From positions 1,302,001 through 1,366,000 of the forward strand of contig NZ_CP139348.1 of assembly GCF_038561965.1 (NCBI RefSeq): DNA of 64,000 nt. Direction: 5' to 3'. This document shows, piece by piece, positions 47,854 through 56,759 of the stretch. The notes under the pieces are model-generated. The model made no database searches. It was not told the DNA's origin and worked only from the letters and a program-made list of their open reading frames with translations. The stretch's first letter is position 1. Each line of letters opens with the position of its first letter. The translations under genes and the position numbers were made by a program. Origin of the DNA: Stutzerimonas stutzeri (GTDB taxonomy: Bacteria > Pseudomonadota > Gammaproteobacteria > Pseudomonadales > Pseudomonadaceae).

Positions 47854-47877
47854 ACCGCGCCGGCTTGCCGGCGCGGT
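47854..47877 (+). terminator. Hairpin after the aminopeptidase gene
   Basis: A perfect 11-bp GC stem (47854-47864 with 47867-47877) has a 2-nt tip (4 nt if the inner G-C pair is unpaired), with a C/T-rich tail but no T-run, 11 nt after the stop codon. Confidence 0.6.
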
Positions 47878-47960
47878 CCCCTCCATCAATCCCTTTCCCT
47901 TCGGCCGGCCGGTCAAATCTGCGACAATCGCGCCCTTCACGAATTGCCCCACGGCTGTCC

Positions 47961-50900
47961 ATGACCGACGCAACGCCCGCTATCGATACCCTGCTTAAGA
48001 ATCTCGACCAGGCCCTGTTCGCTGATCGCCACCGCCTGCGCAGGCAGCTGCACGAGCTGAGAAAAAAGCCCGACGAAGCCAAGCTGGCCCAATGGTTGGA
48101 GCGCTTCCAGGCCTCGGTGGCCAAGGTCGAAGCTCGCCGGAACAGCGTGCCGAGCATTCGCTACGATGACAGCCTGCCGATCGCTGCCAAGCGCGACGAG
48201 ATCAAGGCCGCGCTGGAAAAACATCAGGTGCTGGTGATCGCCGGTGAGACCGGCTCGGGCAAGACCACTCAGCTGCCGAAAATCTGCCTGGAAATCGGCC
48301 GTGGCGTGCACGGCTTGATCGGCCATACCCAACCGCGCCGTCTCGCGGCGCGCAGCGTCGCCACCCGCGTAGCCGAAGAAATCGGCACGCCACTCGGCGA
48401 ACTGGTGGGTTATCAGGTTCGCTTCGAGGACCAGAGCAAGGAAAGCTCGCTGATCAAGCTGATGACCGACGGCATCCTGCTGGCCGAGACGCAGCACGAC
48501 CGCTTCCTGGAAAAATACGACACCATCATCGTCGACGAGGCCCACGAGCGTTCGCTGAACATCGATTTTCTGCTGGGCTTCCTCAAGACCCTGCTGCCGC
48601 GCCGGCCGGACCTGAAGGTCATCATCACCTCGGCGACCATCGATCTGCAGCGCTTTTCCGAGCACTTCGATGGTGCGCCCATCGTCGAGGTGTCCGGGCG
48701 TACCTATCCGGTGGAAACCTGGTATCGGCCACTGGCGGCCGAGATCGACGAGGACGGCAATCGGGTCGAGGACGACCTGACCATCGATCAAGGCATCCTC
48801 GCTGCGCTGGACGAGATCACGGCCCACGAGCAAAGCCTCGGCCAGCGTCCTGGCGATGTACTGGTGTTCCTCCCCGGTGAGCGGGAGATTCGCGATGCCG
48901 CCGAGGTGCTGCGCAAGGCTAATCTGAGGTTCACCGAGGTGCTGCCGCTGTATGCGCGGCTTACGCCGGCCGAGCAGCAGAAAATTTTCCAGCCGCGGCC
49001 TGGCCGCAAGATCGTGTTGGCCACCAACGTTGCGGAAACCTCGCTGACGGTGCCGGGTATCCGCTACGTGATCGACTCCGGCACCGCACGTATCAGTCGT
49101 TACAGTTATCGCGCCAAGGTCCAGCGGCTGCCGATCGAGGCCGTGTCCCAGGCCAGCGCCAATCAGCGCAAGGGCCGTTGCGGGCGAGTCGAGCCGGGTA
49201 TCTGCATTCGCCTGTACAGCGAGGAAGATTTCCTCGGCCGGCCGGAATTCACCGATCCGGAGATTCTGCGCACCAACCTCGCCGCGGTGATCCTGCAGAT
49301 GCTGCATCTGCGCCTAGGCGACATTCAGGATTTCCCCTTTATCGAGCCGCCGGATGGCAAGGCCATCAGCGACGGCTTCAACCTGTTGCAGGAACTCTCG
49401 GCGGTTAATCGCGAGAACCAGCTGACCCCGCTGGGGCGCCAGTTGGCGCGCCTGCCGATCGACCCGCGTCTTGGCCGTATGCTCTTGGAAGCCGCACACC
49501 AGGGCAGCTTGGCCGAAGTGCTGATCGTTGCCAGTGCGCTCTCGGTGCAGGACGTGCGCGAGCGCCCGGCTGATCGCCAGCAGGCAGCCGATCAGGCCCA
49601 TGCGCAATGGAAAGATCCGGATTCGGACTTCGCCGCGCTGATCAATATCTGGCGCGGCTTCGAGGAGAAGCGCCAGGAGCTGGGCTCCAACCCGCTGCGT
49701 ACCTGGTGCCGGAAGAACTTCCTCAACTATCTGCGCCTCCGTGAATGGCGTGACGCCCATCGGCAACTGACGCTGATCGCCCGTGAACTCAAGCTTGGCA
49801 CAGGCAGGTCGGTGGATGGCTCCGGTCAACTACCGCACGCCGATAAGGCACGTAGGGTGGAAGACGGCGAAGCCTCTCCCACGCGTCCGGCCGGGGCCAA
49901 CCCGCAACCCGCACCGACTACCGACACCAAGGTCAACGTCATCGTCCGTCAGCAGGCCGAAGCCAGCGAGGCGGCGCAAAAGGCCAAGGGCTACGCTGCC
50001 GTACACAAGGCGATCCTCGCTGGCCTGCTCAGCCAGGTTGGCAACAAGACCGAGGAGGGTGACTTCCTTGGCGCGCGCCAGCGGCGCTTCTGGGTGCATC
50101 CGTCCAGTGTGATCGGGCGTAAGAAGCCAAACTGGCTGATGGCCGCCGAGCTGGTGGAAACCACCAAACTCTTCGCGCGCATGGTCGCCAAAATCGAGCC
50201 GGACTGGATCGAGCCGCTGGCCGGCCACTTGATCAAGAAGAACCACTTCGAGCCGCACTGGGAGAAGAAGCGCGGCCAGGTGGTGGCCTACGAGCAGGTG
50301 ACGCTCTACGGAATGATCGTCGTGGGTCGGCGGCCGGTGCACTATGGGCCGATCGATCCGCCCGCGGCGCGTGAGCTGTTCATCCGCGAAGGTCTGGTGC
50401 GTGGCGAGATGCACAGCCGCGCCAAGGCGCTCACCGCCAATCGCGAGCTGCTGGAGCTGTTCGACGAGTTGGAAGCCAAGGCCCGCCGGCGCGACATCAT
50501 TGCCGACGAAGACACGCTATTTGCCTACTACGACGCGCGCGTGCCGCAGGACATCTACCAGACCGCCAGTTTCGAGAGCTGGTACAAGCGCGAGAGCGCG
50601 AAAGACCCGCAGCTGCTGGTCATGCGCGACGAGGACGTGCTGGCGCGCGATGCCAGCGAAGTCACCGCCGCGCAATACCCTGATCACCTGCGCATCGGCG
50701 AGCTGCAATTGCCGCTGGAATATCACTTCGAACCCAACCACCTGCGCGATGGCGTGACCCTGCGCGTGCCTGCGCCGTTGCTGCCGCAATTGCGCAGCGA
50801 ACGGCTCGACTGGCTGGTACCGGGGCTGCTGGAAACCAAGGCCGTGGCGCTGGTGCGCAACCTGCCCAAGGCGCTGCGCAAGAACTTCGTGCCGGTGCCG

Positions 50901-52043
50901 GATTTCGTCGGCGCGGCGCTGGCCAAGATCAGCTTCGGTGAAGGCTCGCTGCCCGAGGCGCTGGGTCGCGAATTGCTGCGCATGACCGGCGCTCGCGTGT
51001 CGGATGAGGCCTGGGCCGAGGCGGCGGCTGGGCTGGAAAACCATCTGAAGATGAACATCGAGGTGGTCGATGCCCGCGGCAAGTTCCTTGGCGAAGGGCG
51101 TAATCTGGCCGAACTGACCGCGCGCTTTGCCGAAGCCAGCCAGGCTGCACTGGCGCCGCCGCAGCAGAAAGCCGAGCAGAAGCCGGTCGAGGCCAAGGGC
51201 TTTGCCCAGGTCGCGGAAAAGGCCCAGGCGAAGATGGCCGGGCTGTCGATGACGGTCTACCCCGCGCTGGTGGAAGAGGCCGGGGTGGTCAAGGAAGGGC
51301 GCTTCCCGACTCAGGCCGAAGCCGATTATCAGCATCGCCGGGCGCTGCAGCGCTTGTTGTTGCAGCAACTGGCGGAACCGGCCAAGTACCTGCGCAACAA
51401 GCTGCCGGGCCTCACCGAACTGGGCCTGCTCTACCGCGACATGGGCAAGGTCGATGGGCTGGTCGAGGACATTCTCCTGGCCAGCCTGGACAGCTGCATC
51501 CTCGACGGTGAAGCCCAGCTGCCCCGTGATGGCGCCGCCCTGGCCTCGCTGGCCGAACGCAAGCGCGGCGACTGGGCGGCGCATGCCGAACGCCTGGCGC
51601 GTCTCACGCTGGAAATCCTCAAGCACTGGCACGGCCTGCAGAAACGCTTCAAAGGCAAGATCGACCTGGCCCAGGCCGTCGCGCTCAACGACATCAAGGC
51701 GCAGCTGGGCAACCTGGTCTATCCGGGGTTCGTCCGCGAGACGCCTGCCGAGTGGCTGAAGGAATACCCGCGCTATCTGAAGGCCATCGAGCAGCGCTTC
51801 GAGAAGATCGGCGCGCAGCTGCAGCGTGATCGCGTCTGGTCCGGCGAACTGGCCGGCTACTGGGAGCAGTATCAGGTGCGCCTGAAGAAGCACCTGCAGG
51901 AAGGCAAGCGCGATGCCGAACTTGCCTTGTATCGCTGGATGATCGAGGAATACCGCGTCTCGCTCTGGGCACAGCAGCTCGGCACGAAGATGGCGGTATC
52001 GGACAAGCGTCTGAACAAGCAGTGGAGCCAGGTCGAGCCCTGA
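47961..52043 (+). CDS. hrpA: ATP-dependent RNA helicase HrpA, with in-frame insertion
   Basis: The 1360-aa DEAH-box helicase contains Walker A GETGSGKTTQLPK, DEAHERSLN, SATIDLQRF and QRKGRCGRVEPG, followed by the helicase-associated and DUF3418-type C-terminal regions. E. coli HrpA is about 1300 aa and rescues collided ribosomes on mRNA. Between RELKL (about residue 613) and AVHKAILAGLL (about residue 680) there is an extra, low-complexity segment of about 60 residues rich in P, A, T and R. It includes a palindromic GTAGGGTGG-type repeat at 49851-49883. The frame is intact on both sides. ATG 47961 begins MTDATPAIDTLLKNLD; upstream codons lack an RBS. Confidence 0.94.
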   Translation: MTDATPAIDTLLKNLDQALFADRHRLRRQLHELRKKPDEAKLAQWLERFQASVAKVEARRNSVPSIRYDDSLPIAAKRDEIKAALEKHQVLVIAGETGSGKTTQLPKICLEIGRGVHGLIGHTQPRRLAARSVATRVAEEIGTPLGELVGYQVRFEDQSKESSLIKLMTDGILLAETQHDRFLEKYDTIIVDEAHERSLNIDFLLGFLKTLLPRRPDLKVIITSATIDLQRFSEHFDGAPIVEVSGRTYPVETWYRPLAAEIDEDGNRVEDDLTIDQGILAALDEITAHEQSLGQRPGDVLVFLPGEREIRDAAEVLRKANLRFTEVLPLYARLTPAEQQKIFQPRPGRKIVLATNVAETSLTVPGIRYVIDSGTARISRYSYRAKVQRLPIEAVSQASANQRKGRCGRVEPGICIRLYSEEDFLGRPEFTDPEILRTNLAAVILQMLHLRLGDIQDFPFIEPPDGKAISDGFNLLQELSAVNRENQLTPLGRQLARLPIDPRLGRMLLEAAHQGSLAEVLIVASALSVQDVRERPADRQQAADQAHAQWKDPDSDFAALINIWRGFEEKRQELGSNPLRTWCRKNFLNYLRLREWRDAHRQLTLIARELKLGTGRSVDGSGQLPHADKARRVEDGEASPTRPAGANPQPAPTTDTKVNVIVRQQAEASEAAQKAKGYAAVHKAILAGLLSQVGNKTEEGDFLGARQRRFWVHPSSVIGRKKPNWLMAAELVETTKLFARMVAKIEPDWIEPLAGHLIKKNHFEPHWEKKRGQVVAYEQVTLYGMIVVGRRPVHYGPIDPPAARELFIREGLVRGEMHSRAKALTANRELLELFDELEAKARRRDIIADEDTLFAYYDARVPQDIYQTASFESWYKRESAKDPQLLVMRDEDVLARDASEVTAAQYPDHLRIGELQLPLEYHFEPNHLRDGVTLRVPAPLLPQLRSERLDWLVPGLLETKAVALVRNLPKALRKNFVPVPDFVGAALAKISFGEGSLPEALGRELLRMTGARVSDEAWAEAAAGLENHLKMNIEVVDARGKFLGEGRNLAELTARFAEASQAALAPPQQKAEQKPVEAKGFAQVAEKAQAKMAGLSMTVYPALVEEAGVVKEGRFPTQAEADYQHRRALQRLLLQQLAEPAKYLRNKLPGLTELGLLYRDMGKVDGLVEDILLASLDSCILDGEAQLPRDGAALASLAERKRGDWAAHAERLARLTLEILKHWHGLQKRFKGKIDLAQAVALNDIKAQLGNLVYPGFVRETPAEWLKEYPRYLKAIEQRFEKIGAQLQRDRVWSGELAGYWEQYQVRLKKHLQEGKRDAELALYRWMIEEYRVSLWAQQLGTKMAVSDKRLNKQWSQVEP
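49851..49883. repeat. Palindromic intergenic-type repeat embedded in hrpA
   Basis: The segment starting CGTAGGGTGGAAGACGGCGA and ending in CTCCCACG forms an imperfect hairpin. It looks like the dispersed GTAGGGTGGA...CCAC repeats common between genes in pseudomonads. Here it lies inside the coding region, within an inserted Pro/Ala-rich stretch. Confidence 0.55.
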
Positions 52044-52085
52044 TATCGCTGCCTGGCGCACGGATCGTCAACTTGCAGGAAGCCC

Positions 52086-52979
52086 ATGGACACTCGAAAC
52101 AGGCTGGCGGGCGTAGCGGGCTCGCTCGCAGCCTCGACACTCTTCGCCACGCTGTACTACTACACCTCGCTGCTCGAGCCTTTGACCGGCCAGCAGATTT
52201 ACGGCTGGCGCATCCTGCTCACCGCGCCCTGCCTGGCGTTGCTGCTGCTCGCCATCGGGCGTTGGGGCGAAGTCCGGCAGATCCTTGTGCGCGTACCGGT
52301 AGAGGCGCGGCTGTGGCTTGCCCTGCCGCTGTCCTCGGCGCTGGTCGGCCTGCAGCTCTGGCTGTTCATGTGGGCGCCGATCAACGGCCACGGGCTGGAT
52401 GTCTCGCTTGGCTACTTCCTGCTGCCGCTGACCCTGGTGCTCACCGGGCGGCTGGTCTTTGGCGAGGCGATCAGTCGATTGCAACGTCTGGCCTGTCTGC
52501 TGGCGGCGGTGGGTGTCGGCAACCAGCTGCTGCTGGCCTCGTCGCTGTCATGGCCGGTGCTGGCGGTTGCCCTCGGCTACCCGTGCTATTTCGTCCTGCG
52601 CCGCTGGATCGGCACCGCCAGCCTCGGCGGCCTGTGGGTCGATCTGGTGATCAGCCTGCCGGTCGCTGCGCTGTTCGCCTTTTCCGACCGAGGCACCCTG
52701 CAACAGCTCGCTGCGAGCCCGTCTCTGCTGCTTCTGATCATCGGCCTCGGTGCGCTCAGCGCCTTGGCCCTGGCGCTGATGATCGTCGCCAGCAAACACC
52801 TCGATCTGGCACTGTTCGGCCTGCTGAGCTATGTCGAGCCGGTGCTGCTGGTCGTCGTCGCGTTGCTGCTCGGCGAAAGCATCACGGCGGACCAGTGGCT
52901 GACGTACGCCGCGATCTGGGCAGCGATCGCGGTACTGGTCTTTGAAGGGTTACGGGCGCTGCGTAGAGGGCGAGGGTAG
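52086..52979 (+). CDS. rarD: RarD/EamA-type permease
   Basis: The 297-aa membrane protein has ten hydrophobic segments. The RarD-type pattern is present: SLLEPLTGQQIYGWRILLT, FMWAPINGHGLDVSLGYFLLPL, LGYPCYFVLRRW and FGLLSYVEPVLLVVVALLLGE. The family belongs to the drug/metabolite transporter superfamily; substrates are generally unknown (chloramphenicol sensitivity protein by old naming). It starts 42 nt after hrpA and may be read through from it. Confidence 0.85.
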   Translation: MDTRNRLAGVAGSLAASTLFATLYYYTSLLEPLTGQQIYGWRILLTAPCLALLLLAIGRWGEVRQILVRVPVEARLWLALPLSSALVGLQLWLFMWAPINGHGLDVSLGYFLLPLTLVLTGRLVFGEAISRLQRLACLLAAVGVGNQLLLASSLSWPVLAVALGYPCYFVLRRWIGTASLGGLWVDLVISLPVAALFAFSDRGTLQQLAASPSLLLLIIGLGALSALALALMIVASKHLDLALFGLLSYVEPVLLVVVALLLGESITADQWLTYAAIWAAIAVLVFEGLRALRRGRG

Positions 52980-53051
52980 CGACACGTCAAAGTAGGAGTC
53001 ACGCGTCGGAAACGGCGAAGTGGTTTTCACCGATTCAGGAGCAGCGAGCCG

Positions 53052-53906
53052 CTAGATCATCCGCTGCGCAACCAGCCCCACGACAACGGCCAGCCCGAGC
53101 GCGCCGAGCAGCAACGCCAGGCGCCAGCCTGATTGGCGCGGGGCATCCAGTGCTGGCGCTGAGGTTGCCGGGGCCGGCGTATGCAGTGGATTCGGCGTGG
53201 CAGGGCGGGGCCGGGGCGCCTTGGGCTGGGCAGCGGCAGCGGTAGGCAGGTCAGCGGCGCGGATAAATACGGTGGCGTCCTCGTCGACGATTTCCGGCGC
53301 GCTGACTCTGGGCCCGATAACCAGCAGCGTGGTAGTGCCCAGCTGAATCTGATCGCCCGGCTGCAATACAGCGGTCGTGACTTTCTCACGATTGACCATC
53401 AAGCCGTTGGCCGACGCGAGGTCCTTCACTTCCAGCACATCGCCCTTCAGATAGAACTCCGCGTGCCGGCGGGATAGCTCCGCGTCGGCGAAGCAGAGCT
53501 CGCATTTGACCGAGCGGCCAAAGGTCATCGAGCCGGTGATGTGGTACTTGTGGCCCTGGTTCTCGCCCTTGACCACCTGTAACAGCCAGCGCGGCGCAGC
53601 CGCCACCTTGGCGCCAACCTTGGCCGGGTCGACGATCTCCAGCTCCAGAGCGCCTAGGCGCACGCGGTCGCCGGAGCGGATCTGGTAACGCTCGCCGATC
53701 TTCTCGTCGTTGACGTATGTGCCCCCCGGTGTGCCGAGGTCGGTCAGGTAGTAGAAGCGGTTTTTCAGTATCAGCTCGGCGTGAAAGGGCGCCACGCCGG
53801 CGTCGCTTATCGCCAGCCTGTTGCTGCGGTCCGAGCCGAGGGTGAAGCGTTCGTCGGCAAGCCAGACGGGGCTCTGACGATTGTCTGCGAAGTGGATCCT
53901 GAGCAT
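53052..53906 (-). CDS. Tandem FHA-domain membrane protein
   Basis: The 284-aa product has two FHA domains, phosphothreonine readers. FHA-1 (residues about 10-85) has FTLGSDRSNRLAI, FHAELIL and GTPGGTYVN. FHA-2 (about 100-190) has MTFGRSVKCELCF, ELSRRHAEFYL and SANGLMVN. A Pro/Ala linker and a single C-terminal membrane helix (LALLLGALGLAVVVGLVA) follow. The start is ATG 53906. It is the last gene of the phosphatase-kinase-FHA operon and is the likely receptor for sites phosphorylated by the adjacent kinase. No type VI secretion genes are nearby. Confidence 0.87.
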   Translation of the reverse strand: MLRIHFADNRQSPVWLADERFTLGSDRSNRLAISDAGVAPFHAELILKNRFYYLTDLGTPGGTYVNDEKIGERYQIRSGDRVRLGALELEIVDPAKVGAKVAAAPRWLLQVVKGENQGHKYHITGSMTFGRSVKCELCFADAELSRRHAEFYLKGDVLEVKDLASANGLMVNREKVTTAVLQPGDQIQLGTTTLLVIGPRVSAPEIVDEDATVFIRAADLPTAAAAQPKAPRPRPATPNPLHTPAPATSAPALDAPRQSGWRLALLLGALGLAVVVGLVAQRMI

Positions 53907-53966
53907 GTCTGCGTTACCTTGAGCGGGAGCGATCGCCGGCATCAGCCGGGCGATCAGGCGTGATTA

Positions 53967-55517
53967 TCAATTGAATATCCGATTCCACAGGCGCTTGACC
54001 GGATTGGCCGGCGCTTGCGAGGTCTGCGTGGTAGCCGGTTGGGTGCGCGAGGTGCTGGCAGCGGTGCGCGGCACAGGCCGCGGCGCTCTTGCCTTGGCGA
54101 CGCGCTGGGCATGGGCTTCGTGCAGTACCAGCAGCGGTGCATACCCCGGTGAGGCTTCCAGTCCCTGCTCGATGTATTCCAGTGCCAACGCGTACTCGCG
54201 TCTGCCATATGCCGCTTCGACGAGTTCGACATAGCGTTCGCTGACTCGGGCCAACCCATCGAGCGCCACCTGGTGCTCCGGCAGCCAGCCAAGCACTTGC
54301 TGGTAGTAGTGCACGGCGCTGTCCTCGGCCGGTTCCAGCAGTTGGTCATCGGCCAGTCGCTGCGCCGCCAGTTCTAGGGCCTGGGCGATGCGGGCATCGA
54401 GGACGCGGCGCAGGCCATCGAGGGCATCTGCATTGTCCGCGTCCAGGCGCAGGGCCTGGCGGAAGTAGTAGTCGGCATTGTCGTACGCCGGTGCGGTCAG
54501 TTGCCCTTCGCCCAGGCGCGACTCGGCACGGGTGAGAAACTCGCTGATCTGGCTGTACTGAAACCACTGATAGCCACCCACGCCCAACGCGGCTATTGCC
54601 AAAGCAAGCGCCGCACTCACAGTCGCCCAGCGGCCAATGCGCCGACGCTGTCGCCGGCGTCGGGGCTGTGGTGCGGGTTCCATAAGCAGTGCCGGCGCGA
54701 TGCGGGTCTGGTCCATGTCCGGTTCGGTGAGCGTGTCGATGGCCGCCAATAGCTCACGGCAATTACTGAAGCGCTCGCCCGGCTGCTTGGCCAACATGCG
54801 ATCGAGTAGCGGTTGATAGGGCGCCAGCGCCGGCGGCAGCTGGGGCGCGGGCATCTGTAGATGGTTGAGCACCGTTTGCGGATAGCTGCTGGCGCGGAAC
54901 GGGTTGGTGCCGGTGAGCATCTCGGCGAGGATTACCCCGAGGCTGTAGATGTCGCTGCGCGCATCCAGCGGCTGGCACTGGGCCTGCTCCGGACTGCTGT
55001 AAGCAGGGCTGCCGACCGCGATGCCGAAGTGGGTGAGTTCGTTATCCAGTTCGACCGCTTTGGCGACGCCAAAGTCGGTGAGTACAACGCTGCCGTCGTC
55101 ACGGAAGAGGATATTGGCCGGCTTGACGTCACGATGAACCAGCCCGCCGTCGTGCACCACCGCAAGGCCACCGGCAAGCTGGCGAACGATATCCAGCGCC
55201 CGCGAGGGTGAGAAGACGATGCCGCGGTGTTGCGCCAGGTCGCCACCGCCTATGTATTCCATCGCCAGGTAGTGCCGGCCATCGGCGATCTGCCCGATGT
55301 CATGGATGGTGATGATGGCCGGATGGCGCAGTGAGGCGACGATATGGCCTTCCTGGATGAAACGCTCGGTGAACGCCGCATCCTCGGTGCGCAACAGAAC
55401 CTTGACCGCCACCTCGCGATCCAGCGACAGCTGTGTGGCCAGGTACACCTCAGCCATTCCGCCTTTTCCGAGCCGCTTGTGCAGGCGATAGCCCGGTATT
55501 TCCAGCATCCGATGCAT
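53967..55517 (-). CDS. Transmembrane Hanks-type Ser/Thr protein kinase
   Basis: The product is about 516 aa. Its kinase domain has the Gly-rich loop GKGGMAEVY (residues 17-25), Lys39, catalytic HRDVKPAN (Asp130), DFGVA (Asp148) and a GSPAYSSPEQ activation segment. This is an active, RD-type eukaryotic-like kinase. A basic juxtamembrane patch (RRRRQRRRIGRW) precedes one membrane helix (ALALAIAALGVGGYQWF). A TPR-like helical periplasmic domain and a Ser/Thr/Ala-rich tail follow. ATG 55517 is used (TTG 55523 is possible). It lies 19 nt from the phosphatase gene and 60 nt from the FHA gene. Confidence 0.9.
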   Translation of the reverse strand: MHRMLEIPGYRLHKRLGKGGMAEVYLATQLSLDREVAVKVLLRTEDAAFTERFIQEGHIVASLRHPAIITIHDIGQIADGRHYLAMEYIGGGDLAQHRGIVFSPSRALDIVRQLAGGLAVVHDGGLVHRDVKPANILFRDDGSVVLTDFGVAKAVELDNELTHFGIAVGSPAYSSPEQAQCQPLDARSDIYSLGVILAEMLTGTNPFRASSYPQTVLNHLQMPAPQLPPALAPYQPLLDRMLAKQPGERFSNCRELLAAIDTLTEPDMDQTRIAPALLMEPAPQPRRRRQRRRIGRWATVSAALALAIAALGVGGYQWFQYSQISEFLTRAESRLGEGQLTAPAYDNADYYFRQALRLDADNADALDGLRRVLDARIAQALELAAQRLADDQLLEPAEDSAVHYYQQVLGWLPEHQVALDGLARVSERYVELVEAAYGRREYALALEYIEQGLEASPGYAPLLVLHEAHAQRVAKARAPRPVPRTAASTSRTQPATTQTSQAPANPVKRLWNRIFN

Positions 55518-55536
55518 TGTCAAAAACTCGTGCTTG

Positions 55537-56313
55537 CTACGACTTGAGGGGTTTTAACAGCATGTTGATGAAGCGGCGCCCGCGGGATTCGACCGTAGTA
55601 GGGGCAGCGGTGCGACCGATCACGATGCAGGAAATGTTGTCACGACCGCCATGGGTATTTGCCTGGTCGATCAGTTGCTCCACCAGATTCTCCAACGTAT
55701 CGGCAAAGGTGCAGGTAGCGTGGATCTGAGCGTCGGTCAGCTCGTTGGTCAGGCCGTCGCTGCATAGCAGAAGCAGCTCACCGGCCTTGAGTGTTCCGCT
55801 GCCGATACCCACTTCCAGAGGCACCTCGCGCCCCAGGCAGCGCAGGATGATGCTGCGCCAGGCATGACTTTGAGCGTCGGCGGGCTTCAACTCGCCGGCG
55901 TCGATCATCATCTGCACCCAGCTGTGGTCTCGCGTCAGTTGTTCGATGCCGTTTGAGGTGACCAGATACGCTCGGCTGTCGCCGACCCAGGCGAGTTCGA
56001 AATCGGCGCCGTGGAAATGCGCAGACACCAACGTGGTGCCCATGCCGTCATCTACCGCTGCTTCCAGTACCGCCTGGTTGGCCTGCTGGACCGCTCCCTG
56101 CAGCGCCTCGCCGCTTTCGATCGCCTGCTGCAGTGCAGTCAGCGCCAGATTGCTCGCGACCTCTCCGCACTGGTGCCCACCCATGCCGTCAGCTATCGCC
56201 CAAAGGCCCTGCTCGGGCGAGCAGAGCAGGGCGTCTTCGTTATGGCTACGCTTTCGCCCCGGCGAGCTTTGCCCGGCGTAGTCCAGCAATGGGTCAGAGA
56301 GGCTAGGTTGCAT
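55537..56313 (-). CDS. PP2C-family Ser/Thr protein phosphatase
   Basis: The 258-aa cytoplasmic phosphatase has all metal-binding motifs of PP2C/Stp: SHNEDALL, WAIADGMGGHQCGE, GMGTTLV, WVGDSRAYLV, LLLCSDGLTNEL and GGRDNISCIVI. It presumably reverses phosphorylation by the kinase encoded next. ATG 56313 (MQPSLSDPLLDYAG) is preferred to a GTG at 56343. It is the first gene of the operon. Confidence 0.9.
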   Translation of the reverse strand: MQPSLSDPLLDYAGQSSPGRKRSHNEDALLCSPEQGLWAIADGMGGHQCGEVASNLALTALQQAIESGEALQGAVQQANQAVLEAAVDDGMGTTLVSAHFHGADFELAWVGDSRAYLVTSNGIEQLTRDHSWVQMMIDAGELKPADAQSHAWRSIILRCLGREVPLEVGIGSGTLKAGELLLLCSDGLTNELTDAQIHATCTFADTLENLVEQLIDQANTHGGRDNISCIVIGRTAAPTTVESRGRRFINMLLKPLKS

Positions 56314-56701
56314 GCGAGGGCCCGGTCCTTGTTCCTGCGGCACGACGTCGAGCGAGCATGATGCGTTGGGCTTGTGTGACTGTCATCGATTGGCGCTAGA
56401 GCAAGCGCAAAAGTGTTAACTCGTGCAAAGCGGGCAGATTTAGTTGGCAGCTCTTGGCGACCATGGTGGCGGGATTTGGTACGGCATCGACGTCGCGCGC
56501 GCATTGCGGCCGACTGTCGTCGATGTTTGCGGAGACGTGCGGTAGTAACGGAGGAGGCTTTTACTGATTGATGCCTTTATAACCTCTCTTTCTGATCCGT
56601 TTTTTTGCGCAAATAGCGAGCCTCACTTTGCTGGAAATATAAGTTGGTAACGCACGATTATTTTCCTACCGCGCGTACGGGTTACCTGTAGTCTCACGTT
56701 C
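56314..56701. other. Divergent intergenic region between phosphatase and histidine kinase genes
   Basis: No gene is visible. The stretch 56560-56680 is clearly more AT-rich than the surroundings and probably holds the promoter for the histidine kinase gene. The first part should hold the promoter of the phosphatase-kinase-FHA operon. I could not identify confident -35/-10 pairs. Confidence 0.5.
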
Positions 56702-56756
56702 CGCTCCTTACTGAAATACGTCGCCGCTTAACCATCCATTTCAGTAACGAGGAGCG
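56702..56756 (+). promoter_or_regulatory. Long leader hairpin sequestering the histidine kinase RBS
   Basis: Arms 56702-56708 and 56709-56717 pair perfectly with 56750-56756 and 56738-56746. This gives a 16-bp stem with a 3-nt bulge (56747-56749) and a 20-nt loop. The right arm contains the whole AGGAG of the gene that starts at GTG 56760. The structure should block ribosome binding until opened. It could also be a DNA operator palindrome. Confidence 0.7.
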
Positions 56757-56759
56757 AAC

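Noticed and set aside
47937..52061. Long minus-strand frames (456 and 514 codons) opposite hrpA
   Set aside because: They are antisense shadows of HrpA, whose motifs are all intact on the plus strand.
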